Source: Calliopum simillimum
Taxonomy: Eukaryota; Arthropoda; Insecta; Diptera; Lauxaniidae
Direction: 5' to 3'
Assembly: GCA_951812925.1 (NCBI GenBank)
Contig: OX638368.1
Span: 124,643,309 to 124,707,308, forward strand
Length of the DNA stretch: 64,000 nt
Part shown: piece by piece, positions 12,701 through 24,200 of the stretch
Layout: each line of letters starts with the position of its first letter
How positions within the stretch are numbered: position 1 is the stretch's first letter
Notes under the pieces: generated by a model
What the model was told of the DNA's origin: nothing
The model's database searches: none
What the model saw: the letters and a program-made list of their open reading frames with translations, nothing else
Program-made: the position numbers and the translations under genes

Positions 12701-12949
12701 TTTTTACACCCAGTTCCACGCATTTACGGTTGAGCACCTTAACATAATTATAGTTATTTTAAAGCCCTCAAAATATATATAAGTATATAAGTACAAGTAC
12801 CTACAGGTAAAGTTCCAGGTATGGCCGCATCAAAAAATGATACTGATGTATTTAATGCTGAGCCGAATTTAGTCCCACTACCAGAAAACAGCTTTGAATC
12901 TGTTGCTATCTGTGCATGTACTTCTAGTCCAACAACGCTTTTCCATGGT
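6717..12949 (-). CDS. GatB: Mitochondrial glutamyl-tRNA(Gln) amidotransferase subunit B
   Basis: Exons, 5' to 3' on the minus strand: 12949-12805, 12737-12624, 12559-12393, 10375-10227, 10160-9739, 9679-9543, 7126-7003 and 6938-6717 (stop). Phases agree at all joins and give about 493 residues. Seen: GatB hallmarks [70 protein letters not shown] and [16 protein letters not shown], plus the C-terminal helical YqeY-like tail. Known: with GatA and GatC it converts Glu-tRNA(Gln) to Gln-tRNA(Gln) in mitochondria; GatB binds the tRNA and carries the kinase-like site. The exon with the start codon and targeting peptide was not found. The frame upstream of 12949 has no ATG and meets a stop, so a separate first exon is expected between 12950 and about 15200. 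Introns carry a pogo-like MITE, a fold-back and a 288-bp duplication. Confidence 0.93.
7197..8318. mobile_element. Pogo/Tigger-like non-autonomous DNA transposon
   Basis: Lies in the GatB intron between 7126 and 9543. The left end CAGTGGAAGTCGCTTATAAC is mirrored by the right end, which finishes in ...GGCGATAGTGA-type sequence (complement) and ACTG. TA flanks both ends (7195-7196 and 8319-8320), the expected TA duplication. Sub-terminal repeats of CGTTATAACCG/CGCTATAAGCG recur on both sides. Known: pogo-like elements have CAGT...ACTG ends and TA target sites. No DDE transposase is readable inside, so it is non-autonomous. The ORFs at 7385-7702 and 8154-8510 look like chance frames. Confidence 0.75.
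8501..8876. mobile_element. Fold-back element with duplicated left arm
   Basis: The ends ATGTG(T/C)GTGAAGTTGG and their inverse enclose a left arm present twice (8515-8600 and 8648-8735) and one inverted arm (8755-8860). All share GTTGTGCCGGGGTGTGCTCC-type sequence. The interior copies keep AATCGGTCCA and its complement. It lies in a GatB intron, just 3' of the pogo-like element. The structure is direct-direct-inverted, as in the 51.4-52.7 kb element. Confidence 0.7.
8877..9542. other. GatB intron remainder, nothing recognised
   Basis: AT-rich sequence between the fold-back and the GatB exon at 9543. A weak internal similarity (TGGTATAGAAACAGAGG and AGGTATAGGAACAAAGG about 100 bp apart) suggests an old short duplication. 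No coding or structured feature was supported. Confidence 0.4.
10724..11280. repeat. Direct tandem duplication, about 288-bp period, in a GatB intron
   Basis: The sequence starting GTGGTTGCTACATTTAATTG occurs at 10724 and again at 11012. The two copies are nearly identical through ...ATTCACTTATCCTTTAAGTG. They differ by single substitutions and by a deletion of about 19 bases in the second copy, where a repeated GAAGTTATTACTGCA motif was shortened. The low divergence implies a recent event. No function is evident. A long poly(T) run precedes it at about 10452-10475. Confidence 0.9.
11281..12392. other. GatB intron remainder, nothing recognised
   Basis: AT-rich intron sequence with short ORFs only. 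I found no gene, no long inverted repeat and no recognisable transposase. Confidence 0.4.
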
Positions 12950-13559
12950 CTACACGTAAAATTTAAATTATTCACATTATTAGAAGTAAAATTAGAAACT
13001 ACCTATTTTCCCGGGACAGTGGTTTCACTTTGGTTGAGAGTTTTCGAAGTGTGTTTTTCTCAGTCAAAACAAATTTTTTAAACATTTCTTATGAAACACA
13101 AAAATTTTCAAAATCAGCTGGTACTTGGAGAATTTGAGTGAAACTCTCCAACACGTACCAGCTGGCACGAGGAGAGTTTTACTCAAATTGGTTGGAAGTT
13201 AGGATGGTCGCATTCGGAAGGTGCAATACTGGGGAATCAACGTCATAAATTGAGTTTCGATAGCTCGATAATTTACCGAACCACACGTCAGTTTTGCTCC
13301 TGCTTGTGTGCATGGTTGAATCATGGGATTATCTATCAAATTTCTCTTGAATTTCTCTTGTTTGCGTGTGTCCGCTATTTTTGTCAGTCATCAGTCAACC
13401 ACAAAATGGTTTGTGGTTGGGTGACAGTCAGCGGCCATATATGACTGACGAACATGATCGCTATTGTGTACCCCGTACTAGTCATCAGTTAGCGGCTATA
13501 TTTGTTTTTAACTTATAGTGTGACATCACAACGAAAATGTGTGTTAGACATGAAGGATA

Positions 13560-14727
13560 GTTCGACCGCTATGAACAATTATTCCAGTAATATACCTCAT
13601 TCATCATGTATTGAACAGCAAATAAATCTGAAAATAGCCATCAAACACTTAGAAGTCTCCGGTGGAAATAGGCTATTATCGAAAGTGTAGGCTTTAAGAC
13701 CTATAGTTCGTTGCGTAAAGTGATAGAGTTGGCAAAATCGGACTTCATTTGGTTATAATATCTTCAAAATACATTCTGGGGTTTCTATATTATTGTACAT
13801 ATGTATGTTATTCTTAGAAAAGATTCTCTTTAGTCTCCAAAATTAGTATCAGAAGTCACCTTTTGATTTTGTTTCCATTTTGTGGCCCTAAAACCCTCAT
13901 AGCCTGCTTCCACCAAATATTAGAAATGAGATAAACGGTTATTTTCAGATTTAGTTTACGTTTAATGCACGATCAATGAGGTGAGTTGCGGCTTAATCTC
14001 ATTTTAAATCTGCATTGGAAACACTACTACGTTTTAACCGGAGATTTATGAGGTGATTTACGGCTATTTCGAGATTTAGCTGTAAATTAAGAAGAACAAC
14101 TTTTTTTTCCACTTCTGATATTTACACGTATAGCCTGTTTCCAGCAAAGATTTCAAATGAGATTAATAGCCTGTCTTCACCGAAGATTAAAAATTGGATT
14201 TACGGCTATTTTGACGTTTAATTCATGATGAATGAGGTGAGTTTCGGCTTAATCTCATATTAAATTTTCGATGGAAATAGACTATAAGCCGCAACTCACC
14301 TCATTCATCATGTATTAAACGTCAACTAAATCTGAAAAAGCCGTAAATTACATTTTTAGTCTTCGGTGAAAACAGGCTATAAATCACTTCATAAATTTCC
14401 GGAGGAAACAGGCTGTAACTGTGAAAAATACATCTGTCATGGCCGGTGGAAATGGGTAAACTTAACAATTAGATTTATTAATCTCATCACAGCGTTGTAC
14501 ATATGTTCCAAATTTTGCAGAAATAGACACAGACGGACTAATAAAAAAAAATTTTAAAAAATAAACCAAGTTTCTGAAGTGTTTCCCACGTTGAAAGTCT
14601 GTTTCCACCGGAGATTTATGAAGTAATTAAGCCGTAATTCACCTCATTCATCATATATTGAACGTCAAATAAATCTGGAAACAGCCGTTAATCGCATCGT
14701 AAATCCCCGGTGGAAACAGGCTATGAA
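13560..14727. mobile_element. Cluster of about six copies of a ~130-bp palindromic MITE
   Basis: Units bounded by ATAGCCTGTTTCCACCG and its inverse, with an inner TGACGTTTAATACATGATGAATGA-like core (variants) and AATCTCATTT arms. Recognisable copies or parts lie near 13560-13676, 13898-14030, 14035-14100, 14130-14284, 14284-14384 and 14598-14727. Another copy is at 30896-31022. Neighbouring units share ends, and one is inserted within or fused to another near 14160. The cluster occupies the region between GatB and Tsc1, so it may separate or modify their promoters. Confidence 0.75.
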
Positions 14728-14825
14728 ATTGGATATCTTTTTAGTTTATGTCTCAGCCATAATGCTACCATAAATCGTGTCGTGAGCTTGGATGTTTTAT
14801 GTTGGAAAGAATACTGACAGTTAGA

Positions 14826-14840
14826 TTTGACAGCTGTCAA
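14826..14840. promoter_or_regulatory. Palindromic E-box TTTGACAGCTGTCAA upstream of Tsc1
   Basis: The near-perfect palindrome contains the E-box CAGCTG, a common core-promoter element of broadly expressed fly genes. It lies just upstream of the inferred Tsc1 5' UTR and in the direction expected for the missing GatB first exon, so it could serve either gene. The same 15-mer occurs at 48544-48558 inside a mariner element, so coincidence is possible. Confidence 0.35.
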
Positions 14841-15006
14841 TTTTCATCCGTCATCTGCTATTTTTCTATTTGTTGTTTCCAAGATGATGTACAGCACATA
14901 TTAAAATATGCCTAGAACATTACGGAAAACAGAGATTAGCACGTTGTCTGCACAAAATAAAAATTCAAAAACTGAAATTTAGAAAATGCTACTACTGCTG
15001 AAACAG

Positions 15007-15077
15007 GTATTACTCTATTTACTAATACTTATTGTTTATACACACACCATAATAGTTTTTTTTTTTTACCAATTTAG
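15007..15077 (+). other. Probable 71-bp intron in the Tsc1 5' UTR
   Basis: The donor CAG|GTATTA at 15007, a T-rich tract and the acceptor AATTTAG ending at 15077 make a typical short fly intron about 220 bp before the Tsc1 start. An upstream ATG at 14908 opens a 24-codon frame that ends before the donor. Inference only; cDNA would settle it. Confidence 0.4.
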
Positions 15078-15295
15078 GAGTCGACGGAGCGAACGAAAGA
15101 CGTAGAACATATTAAATCAGTTAATCACACGTACTTTTGTGATAAAATCAATTACAGCCTTCACCCACAGTTGGAACATTGGCTATCAAATAGAATCCAA
15201 CTTTAAAGCAGTAAATGTAACAATAAAACTAATACTTTTAACATAAATAAAATCTTACTAAAAAGGACGACATCAGACGACAATCGCGAGACAAC

Positions 15296-18200
15296 ATGGA
15301 AATCGAAAAGATTTTTAACGATTTGGAATCAAATCAAATGCAGGAATGTGAGGAAGCCAAAAAGAAACTTGTAGATCTAATAATGCAAAGTAAACATTTA
15401 TAATTTTTTAAGCAATACATATTACTGTCATACTATCTCTTATATCGGTTTATTCTAGATAAGGAACAATGGCTGGTTCACAACATGATGGAATATTTTT
15501 TAAGCACGGGATCATTACGTATAATGGAGGTACTCGTCAAAGTTCAGGCACCACATGATGGTTTCATTTTTGATGTGCTAAGCGAATGGCTAAAGAAACC
15601 CACTTTACGTGTGCAGGCGCTTAATTTGTTTTTCTTTGTTGTACGTAAGCATCCTACGTGGCTTTTCAAAGTTGAGAAACATCGTCTGTTCAAGGATATA
15701 TTTAAATTACTATCGGTATGTACAAAAAACATGTTTTAACTCAAATTACACCTTCAAAAGTCGGCAAAGACCAATTGAAAATTCCAAAAGAAATTAATTT
15801 CAAAATATATGCAACTTTTTTTTCTTAATTTATATCTTATCACTTGTTATTTATATAAAACAACTTGTTTTATAAGATTTTCTTTTTTAAATTACCGTGA
15901 ATTTTTTATAATTTAACGCTTTTAAAAAATATTTTAATCAATGAGTGTTAAGAACCCCATGTGACAATTTGTCGATTCATAGCCGGATTTATGACGGAAC
16001 GAACAACCGATTAAAACTTTTTATTAAGAACTTGCTTAAGTGTTAATTTTAATTCAAAGATAAAAGTCTGTAAGAAAAAATTTAAATTCATGTCTCGACT
16101 TTCAAGATGTACTATTCACTAAGCATTAATTAAAAATTTCTACGCTTCATCAAATTTGGAAAAAATAAAAAAAATTTATTGTTTCACATCAAAAATACGT
16201 TAATGTTCCTCACATGTGGAAAAAAATAAACCCACTTTTTTATAATTGATTGAGTGTCCGTACCAAAGGGACTAAGTACCATTACGAAGCAAAAGTAATG
16301 TCATATGTATTACGTACCACAATAATCGGCTATTTGGCCGGTATAATTTTTTCATCATAATGCCATTAGTTCCACACCATCAAGTATATTTTTCGTGAAA
16401 AAAGAAAACAATTTTCATTATTTCTAACAAAATGTCACCCAATTCATATTATGATACTACTTTTGCCTCTTGCGCATTGCCTTAGTATTACTAATGTATT
16501 ATTAGCTGATATAGACATTTTTCATAATTGTTCCAGAGATTGCTTTAAAAGTTATCTCTTTCTAGTTTTAAATCAAATTGGGGTACTTGAACGCTTTTAA
16601 TTATACGATCTTATTTATATGTATTTATGTTATTGTTATTTTTAAGTTAAGCAATTCCCAGTTGAGCCAGTCTGCAAGAAATCATCAATGACGAGTGCAC
16701 GAGTATATGAAATCTTTGATGACGGATGTGTATTTTTGTATAGCAGTCGTTAACGAAATTTCCATACAAGTGTCCCATATTTCATCAACGACTAAAAGAG
16801 CGACAGTGTCCTTACGTTGTCATTGATGACATAAAGAGCGACAGTTTCCCTTACGTTGTCGTTGATAACATTCAGAGCGACAATTTTTACATATTTTCGT
16901 TGATGACATTGAGAGCGACAATTTCTCATATCTTTTCATTGATGACATTGTGTATGTATGTATTCTCCTTTAACTCCTAGGAGGAGCATAGGGCCAATAT
17001 GAAATCTCTCCATTTGTCACGATCCCTTGCGATGACTTTGATCTCTTGCCACGATTTTCCCGATTCTTGGATTTCCTTTTCCAACGACCTTTTCCAGTTG
17101 GTTTTGGGTCTACCACGTCCTCTGATGACATTAAGAACGACAAATTCTACATATTTTCGTCAACGAAAACATCAGCGACTGTGTCCAAATATTTTCATTA
17201 ATAATAATTTTGTGTAAAAGTTTGGAAGTATCAGACCTGTTTCAAGTCACTGAATCAAATCCATTTAAAGATACTGACCAAAATCCTCATTTTTTCATGG
17301 TAAATGAACACATGGATGTTTGGACTCTGTAATGTACATATTGAAACGACGAAGAGGGCTTACGATGTAAAATACAACGAACGCTTTGTTTTCCTAACAC
17401 CTCGATAAATCCTCTTTGTAATTTTAATATACTTCTAGAGTCCAAATGGATGTAGATTTTACGTTTATTCACCTTGACGAACTTAGGATTTTGTTCATTA
17501 CCTCCAATTTGATTCGATGACATGAAACAAATCTGATGCTTCTTAAATCCAAATTTTGAAACGATACACCGATAAATCAACAATTAAAATATCAACTGGC
17601 ATAGGGTAGATAACAAAATATAAAATTTAACAAAAAATTAAAAAAATGATAATGATATATTTTCAATTTTTATTTCAAATTTTTATTTAAGAAATTAAAA
17701 TCTCCGCACTCTGAAGTATTTTTGAATTCATTGCAGACATTTTACAAGACTTTGTCATCTATCATGCAGGATTTCCAGAGCAATATGGCCTTCATTTAAC
17801 AAATCAAAAACATCAGACCTGCTATCCAGAAATCGTACTAATATTGCAAGAATCGCTGCAGTTTGCACTGGGCCATCGGCAAGCATGCCGAAAGGCTGGG
17901 TATCCCCTTTAATTATTTTTGTCGTAGTTGCATGGATGGCAACGAGAAGGAATCTCTAGAACAAAATGGATATAAATATCTTTTACAGCTTCTTTTAAAG
18001 GATATCTAATCCAGACCTTGACAACCCCTCCTACCAGCCAGCCCGATCACTTATGTGGTATTAAAACGGCACTAACAGTGCTACTTAGGCTTTGCATCGT
18101 TTTACTAAGCCATCACTCTAATCTAATCTAATCATGTCCCTAAAGTTCTGAATGTAAACATTGTAGATGACATGGTCGTTAACGAAAATGTCTTCGACGA

Positions 18201-21200
18201 CTATTGGCCCAACTGGGAAGTTTTGTCTAGTCTGTAAGAGATGTCATCTCTGTTTGATAATGAATAAATAAATAAATAAATACATAATGAAAGTACATAG
18301 ATTAAGCATCGGGCCTATACACATTCTAAAATTACCTTAAATTTGTCTTTATCTGTCATTTATTATCCTTCATTGTATTAGTAAATAAATAGATAATCCT
18401 TCATCGTACTAATAACTAAAATATTTCTATTTTTTAAGACCGAAAAAGAAATTGTACCACTTATGAGTGCTTTACTGTGCATCATAGCGTTGCTGCCTAT
18501 TATTCCTAATCTAGTTCCAAACTTTCTCAACGATCTGTTTGATGTTTTTGGTCACTTAGCCTCTTGGAATTGTCAAAATCCAAATCAGCTACCAGATGAT
18601 AAGTTAGTTCATCTACAACTTGGACTTCAAATGCTATTTCACCGCCTTTATGGCATGTATCCGTGGAATTTCTTAGCTTTTTTGAGTGATTTTATTAAAA
18701 AAGAAAAAGGAGCTATTTTCCATCATACAATAAAGCCTTTATTGGAAACCGTACGTGTTCATCCAATGCTGGTTACGGCTTCTACAGATACCGAGCTTAG
18801 CAGTTCACGTTGGAAAGAAATGGAGCCTCACGATGTTGTAGAAGCATGTGCCAAATTATCTTTGCCAGTTTCACAACAGGTGATTACTTTATAAAACATG
18901 CATTCAAGTAATGAAATTTATGTGTATTTGTTGTTTTTCATATTTCCAAGGATTTGGGTTCGGAACAGACACCCGGTAATGTAGCTTCATGTGATTGGTT
19001 CGATAGTACTGGTGGCTTAGCCACACCTAACATAAGTTCAAGTCGCGATAGTCAATTGGGTTTGACGTATCAATTTAAAGAATCACAGCTAACGCACTCG
19101 TTTGGCGGAAGCAGCGATTCAAATGCAATCATATGGAGTCCATACAGCGAAATTAACTTATCTAGTGCAATACCATTAACACCTACACCATCTTATGTGC
19201 TGGCAAGCTCAACATCAAGCAACTTAAATAGTCAATTATTAAGTTTAACAGGTTCTTCACCACCAGAAGCAGCTGTCGAAGCAACACCTGAAACAACACC
19301 CATGAAAGATATTACAAAGGATTATAAATTACGTGCCGTAAATATGTCGGGAGCTGGAGCAACGAATCCTCACGCTGTACGCGCCATACTGAATTCGAGC
19401 CAGCCTTCTTCTCCAATGCGTAAAGAACATCAATTTAGTTTTCCTGAAATTGCATCAGCATCAACAACTACTACTATGACTGCTACTGCAATTGTAGACC
19501 AACAAGTAACAAAACAAGTCCTTACACGAGTTACTACAACGCTACATGATCGCATGGTGCAGCAGATGGTGCATGACCGTAACAACTTACATAATCCTCA
19601 AAATTTTATTGAAGGTTCGTCATTGCAACATGATATGGAACTTTTGTCATCTGTGACAATAAATAGTAAGATATAGTAATTTTCTTCTTTTTTTTATGTT
19701 GGCATTTAACCCTAAGCCAAAAAAAATTTATCTCGTAATGCATTAACGGAACACAACTCTTTTCTTCATACACTCGAAATAAAATTTTTTTACATTCTAT
19801 CTTTTTTCAGAAAAAGAATCATTTGAATGCGATAATAACGTAACAGCTCAAGGTAATTCGCCTTTGAGTCATTTACAATTAAACATAGCTGTTGACCATA
19901 TTACGAAAGGTTGCGAAAACTGCAATGAGACAGATCAATCTATGTGCACCGCTGGTGGCCTTCATATACCAACAAGTCGATCAATGCAACTCTTAGCTAA
20001 AGGAATCAAAAGAAGAAGTCGCATGACTAGTTATTGTTACAACGATTCTAGTTGCGAAAAAATTGGTTCTAATGAAAAAGAGTCCGTTGTTTTAGATACA
20101 GCAAAATTTCGGCGTACAAAATCCTGTTCATCCATGTATTTGTCTACCACTCGACAAGAAGATGAAGATTTTGGTATATTTAACCGAAATAATGATAGGC
20201 GTTTACAAAAAAGTGGAAAAATGATTGCTATAGCATCGGCGAGGCAGAATGTGAAAACTAATGCTAATTTAAATACAATCAGTTTGACGTCACGCATAAC
20301 ACAAACCGTGCAGACATGGCCACAAATCTATGAAAATATATTATTTGAAATGTTCGAAGAAAATAGTAGATTGCGCTATGGCGCAATAAATAAAAAGGAT
20401 AGCTCATCATTTCCACAGGAAATACTCGATCAATATATTATGCGCACAATAAAGTCTAAAGAAAGTTTTGACGCTGGCTACCGTATGGATAAGGTAATGA
20501 TAATAATGTATGTATGTACATAAATTAGAATTGTATGGCAAAATTAAAGTCATTATCATAATTGGTGAGCTCGATTTTTCTCAATTTTTAGCATTTTAAA
20601 ATAAAAAAAAAAAAATAATTTTTTTGGTAACCTCCAGTCCACAGTTCAATTGAAATTTTGTTATATCGACGGCTTATATTCAATACCCTCTATCTACAGT
20701 TTTTAGGAAAATGTGTTTTTGATGGTAAACTTTTCATTGAGTCAAATGCCATGTATGATATTAATCACAACCGAAAAAACCACTTCTAGAGCTATTTAAT
20801 TTTCATTTTTATTACTGCTCTATCTACTATAATATATTTTTTTGTGAATGTAATATCCTCTATCTGTTTAAAAACTTCTCAAAATACTTTAACAGCAAGT
20901 AGAAAAAGTGTAGATAGTGGATATTGCATTCACAAAACAGCTTCGTAGTAAAAATTTTAGTTATTATTTGCTTTGGAATAAGCTCTATCTACTATAATAA
21001 TGGAATAACAAACGTTTTTAAAAAAATTTAATTTGTGTGGCGAAATATAGCTTTTCAATGAATATTGTAGTATTCCAATTCAAAGAATAGTGATTGAATC
21101 GGTTTTTTTGCTCTCCTGAAAAATTGAGTTTTTGTAGATAGAGAGTATTGAATATAAGCCGTCGATATGCTTTTTTTGTTCAAATCATAAAGCATTTAAA

Positions 21201-24200
21201 ATGTTTAAAGTTTTCTAAGGACCAAGAACTAACAAAAAAAATTTGTTCAAGTGAATTGCGCTACTTTTAAAGTTTTTTTTTTGTCTTATTCTAAAGCACT
21301 TTTTGTCTATTTTATTTTTTGGACTGCGCTTATAGACAATTGTCACATCTAAAATATCGATAAAAGTTCAAAAGTATCGAAAAACATAAAAACTATGTAT
21401 CTGTAAAATTTGTATCGGAAAATATTGAAATACATCGAAGAAATCGGTGAAACTCCTGGATTATCGAAATACATCTTAAACATCAGTAAAAGTCCAAAAG
21501 TATCGAACAACATCAAAATTATCGGTTAAAGTCCAAAAGTATCGAAAAACTTCTATAATAGCGTTAAAAGTCCAAAAGTATAGAAAAACATCGAAGAAAT
21601 ACATAGGTGAAAGTCCAAAGGTAAAAAGTCCAAACATAGGTAAAAGTTCAAAAGTATCGAAAAACATTGAAAAAATCGGTTTCGAAAAACTTCAAAGAAA
21701 TCGATAAATGTCCAGAATTTTCGAAAAACATCTGAAATATTAGTAAAATTGCAAAAGTATGGAAAATATCGAAAAACGTCGAAGAAATCGGCTCAAAAGC
21801 AGCAGAAGCAGTAACGACACAAATGTAAACGATAATTTTGATGCTAGTATTGAATTTTATATCCCACACCCGGGGTAAATTCACTTTGTCCTTCCGTTTG
21901 TAACGCAGAGAAAGAGTCGTGGCACGTATGGAAAAGTATATGTATGTACATATTTTTGACCGCCTGAGTCGATATAGCCATGTTCGTCTGTCTGTTTGTC
22001 TGTCTGTCTGTTTGTCTGTCCGTCCGTTGAAAACATTTTAATATTTTTTGGGGGCAAGATAATTCGATGAAATGTGGTACACTCCGTCGTAAAAGTTAGC
22101 TCGTCGGATTGAAAATGAGTGAAATTGGTCAATGGACACGCCTACCGCCCATATAAATAATATATTCAAAACGCAATATTAAGAGCATTATTCGCGATAT
22201 AGCAACCAAAATACACATAAATACTATGTGTAGTGAGTTTAAGCTCTAAGGAAAAATAGGGTGAATTCGGACAATAGGGCGTGGCACCTCTCATATAAGC
22301 AAAAGTTTCCAAATGCTATACTAAAAGTGCTTCTTGAGCTGATCCAACCAAATTTTACTCAGTACAGTAAATACAAGCTCCCAGCAAAAACGGGGCGAAA
22401 TCGGACAAGAGAGCGTTGCATCTCCCATATAAGCAAACGTTTCAAAATGCTATAATAAAAGGGTTTTTAGGTAATCCAACCAAATTTCACTCAGATACTA
22501 AGAACAGTAAATGCAATTCCGAGCAAAAACTAAGCGAACTCTAACAGTAGTTCATACATAATTCTGCAGTACAAGCGTTATACGTATTTGAGGTAATGAA
22601 ACCAAATTTCGCACAAGTGCAAGATCTGTCCAAAAACTAAGTGAATTTGTCCAAGAGGTCGTGGCATCTCCCGTACAAGCAAAATTTTTAAAATACTGCA
22701 ATGTAGGGTACTTAATTTTTTGGGCCAGGTCAAAGGTAACACCCTTACTAACTTTTTCAACATCTTAAGTTAATTCATACTAAAAAAAGGTTTATCTTTT
22801 AAAATTCAAAAAAAAATAAGTATACAAGTTGGTTCTTTAGCACATGAAGAAAGTTTTTTTTTTTTTTTTAAAAAAAGCAATTTTATATAAATAGTATTAA
22901 TGTGACGAGAATCTTAATATATGCAGAGGCGTATTTTATATGTTTTCAAATGTGTCGTCTCACTCAACTCAATTACAATTGTCATATTAAAAAAGATAAG
23001 TAGTAACATTGGCGTTAAAATCAACTTCTTGCTTGCTTTCCTGGAAACTCATCAGAAGTTCTTTCCATTGTCCTTCAGCTCGACCGGCACTTAAAAAAAA
23101 TCCCTAAAAGAAAATAAAAAGCCGAAGTTCTTATTTAATACGAGAATTTAATGGGTTCCCTTTTTTGCGTGAGCAAATAAATTTTCTATAAGAAGCAACA
23201 AATAAACAATCACAAACAATTCTCTTCCTACTGAAAAGTCTGTGCATAATAAAAAAAACATATTTTGTAGGGTTTTTAATTATTATTTAAGCTTTTTATG
23301 AAAGCAATTAACGAGTTTTTTGCTTTCTTAGGAACAATTTCATCTGCTTTGTTTGCAATTACAATATGAACGTTATCGTCGTGAAATTCATGCTGAACGT
23401 AATCGTCGACTAATGGGAAGGAGTCGAGACAAAAGAAGTCTTGAAATGGAACGTGATCGATTGCGTGAGCAGCTAAAGAATTTTGCTTCAAAAAATGAAG
23501 AATTAATGCAACAAATAGATAAACAAACAAAAGTAACCAACGAGCATCATGAAATCTATATAAATGAAGTAGTTGCGCTCAAGGCGAAGTATCAAAATGA
23601 GTTGGAACAAAATAAATGTTTGCGGCAAGCGAATGAAAACCTACAAACACGTCTCACTGAAGAGCTATTAAATCGAAAGGAAATGAATTATGAATTGGAA
23701 TCATTGCGTGGACAAATATTTAATATGAACACTGAATGTCAACATTCGCAGTTACAAGCAGAAATGGGCTTGCAATGCAAGCAAGAGTTGGCACGCTTAG
23801 AAGCCGAATTTGTTGTCATGGGTGAGGTGCAATTGAAATGCCGCGATCGTTTAGCTGAAATGGACAATTATCGTGCACGTGACGAAGAAATGATGATTTT
23901 ACAAGAGAGCTACAACATAGAATTAAAAGGTAAAGCAATAGATATAAAAAATAAATTAAAATAAAAATTACATGAAGTTTGGACTTCTAAGCACTCATTT
24001 TTTTTTCATTAAATTTTGTTTTTATTTTAAGTATTTGATGTATTAAAATTTTAACATTTCTCCCTAATCTAGAACTAAAACATACATTAGAGGAAAAATC
24101 ATCGCAATTGGAAAGTGCCAAGCACAAAATCAGCGAACTTCAATCGCAGCTGGTTGGCAATGAAAAAGTTATAACTGAACAGAAGCGTTTACTGAGAACA

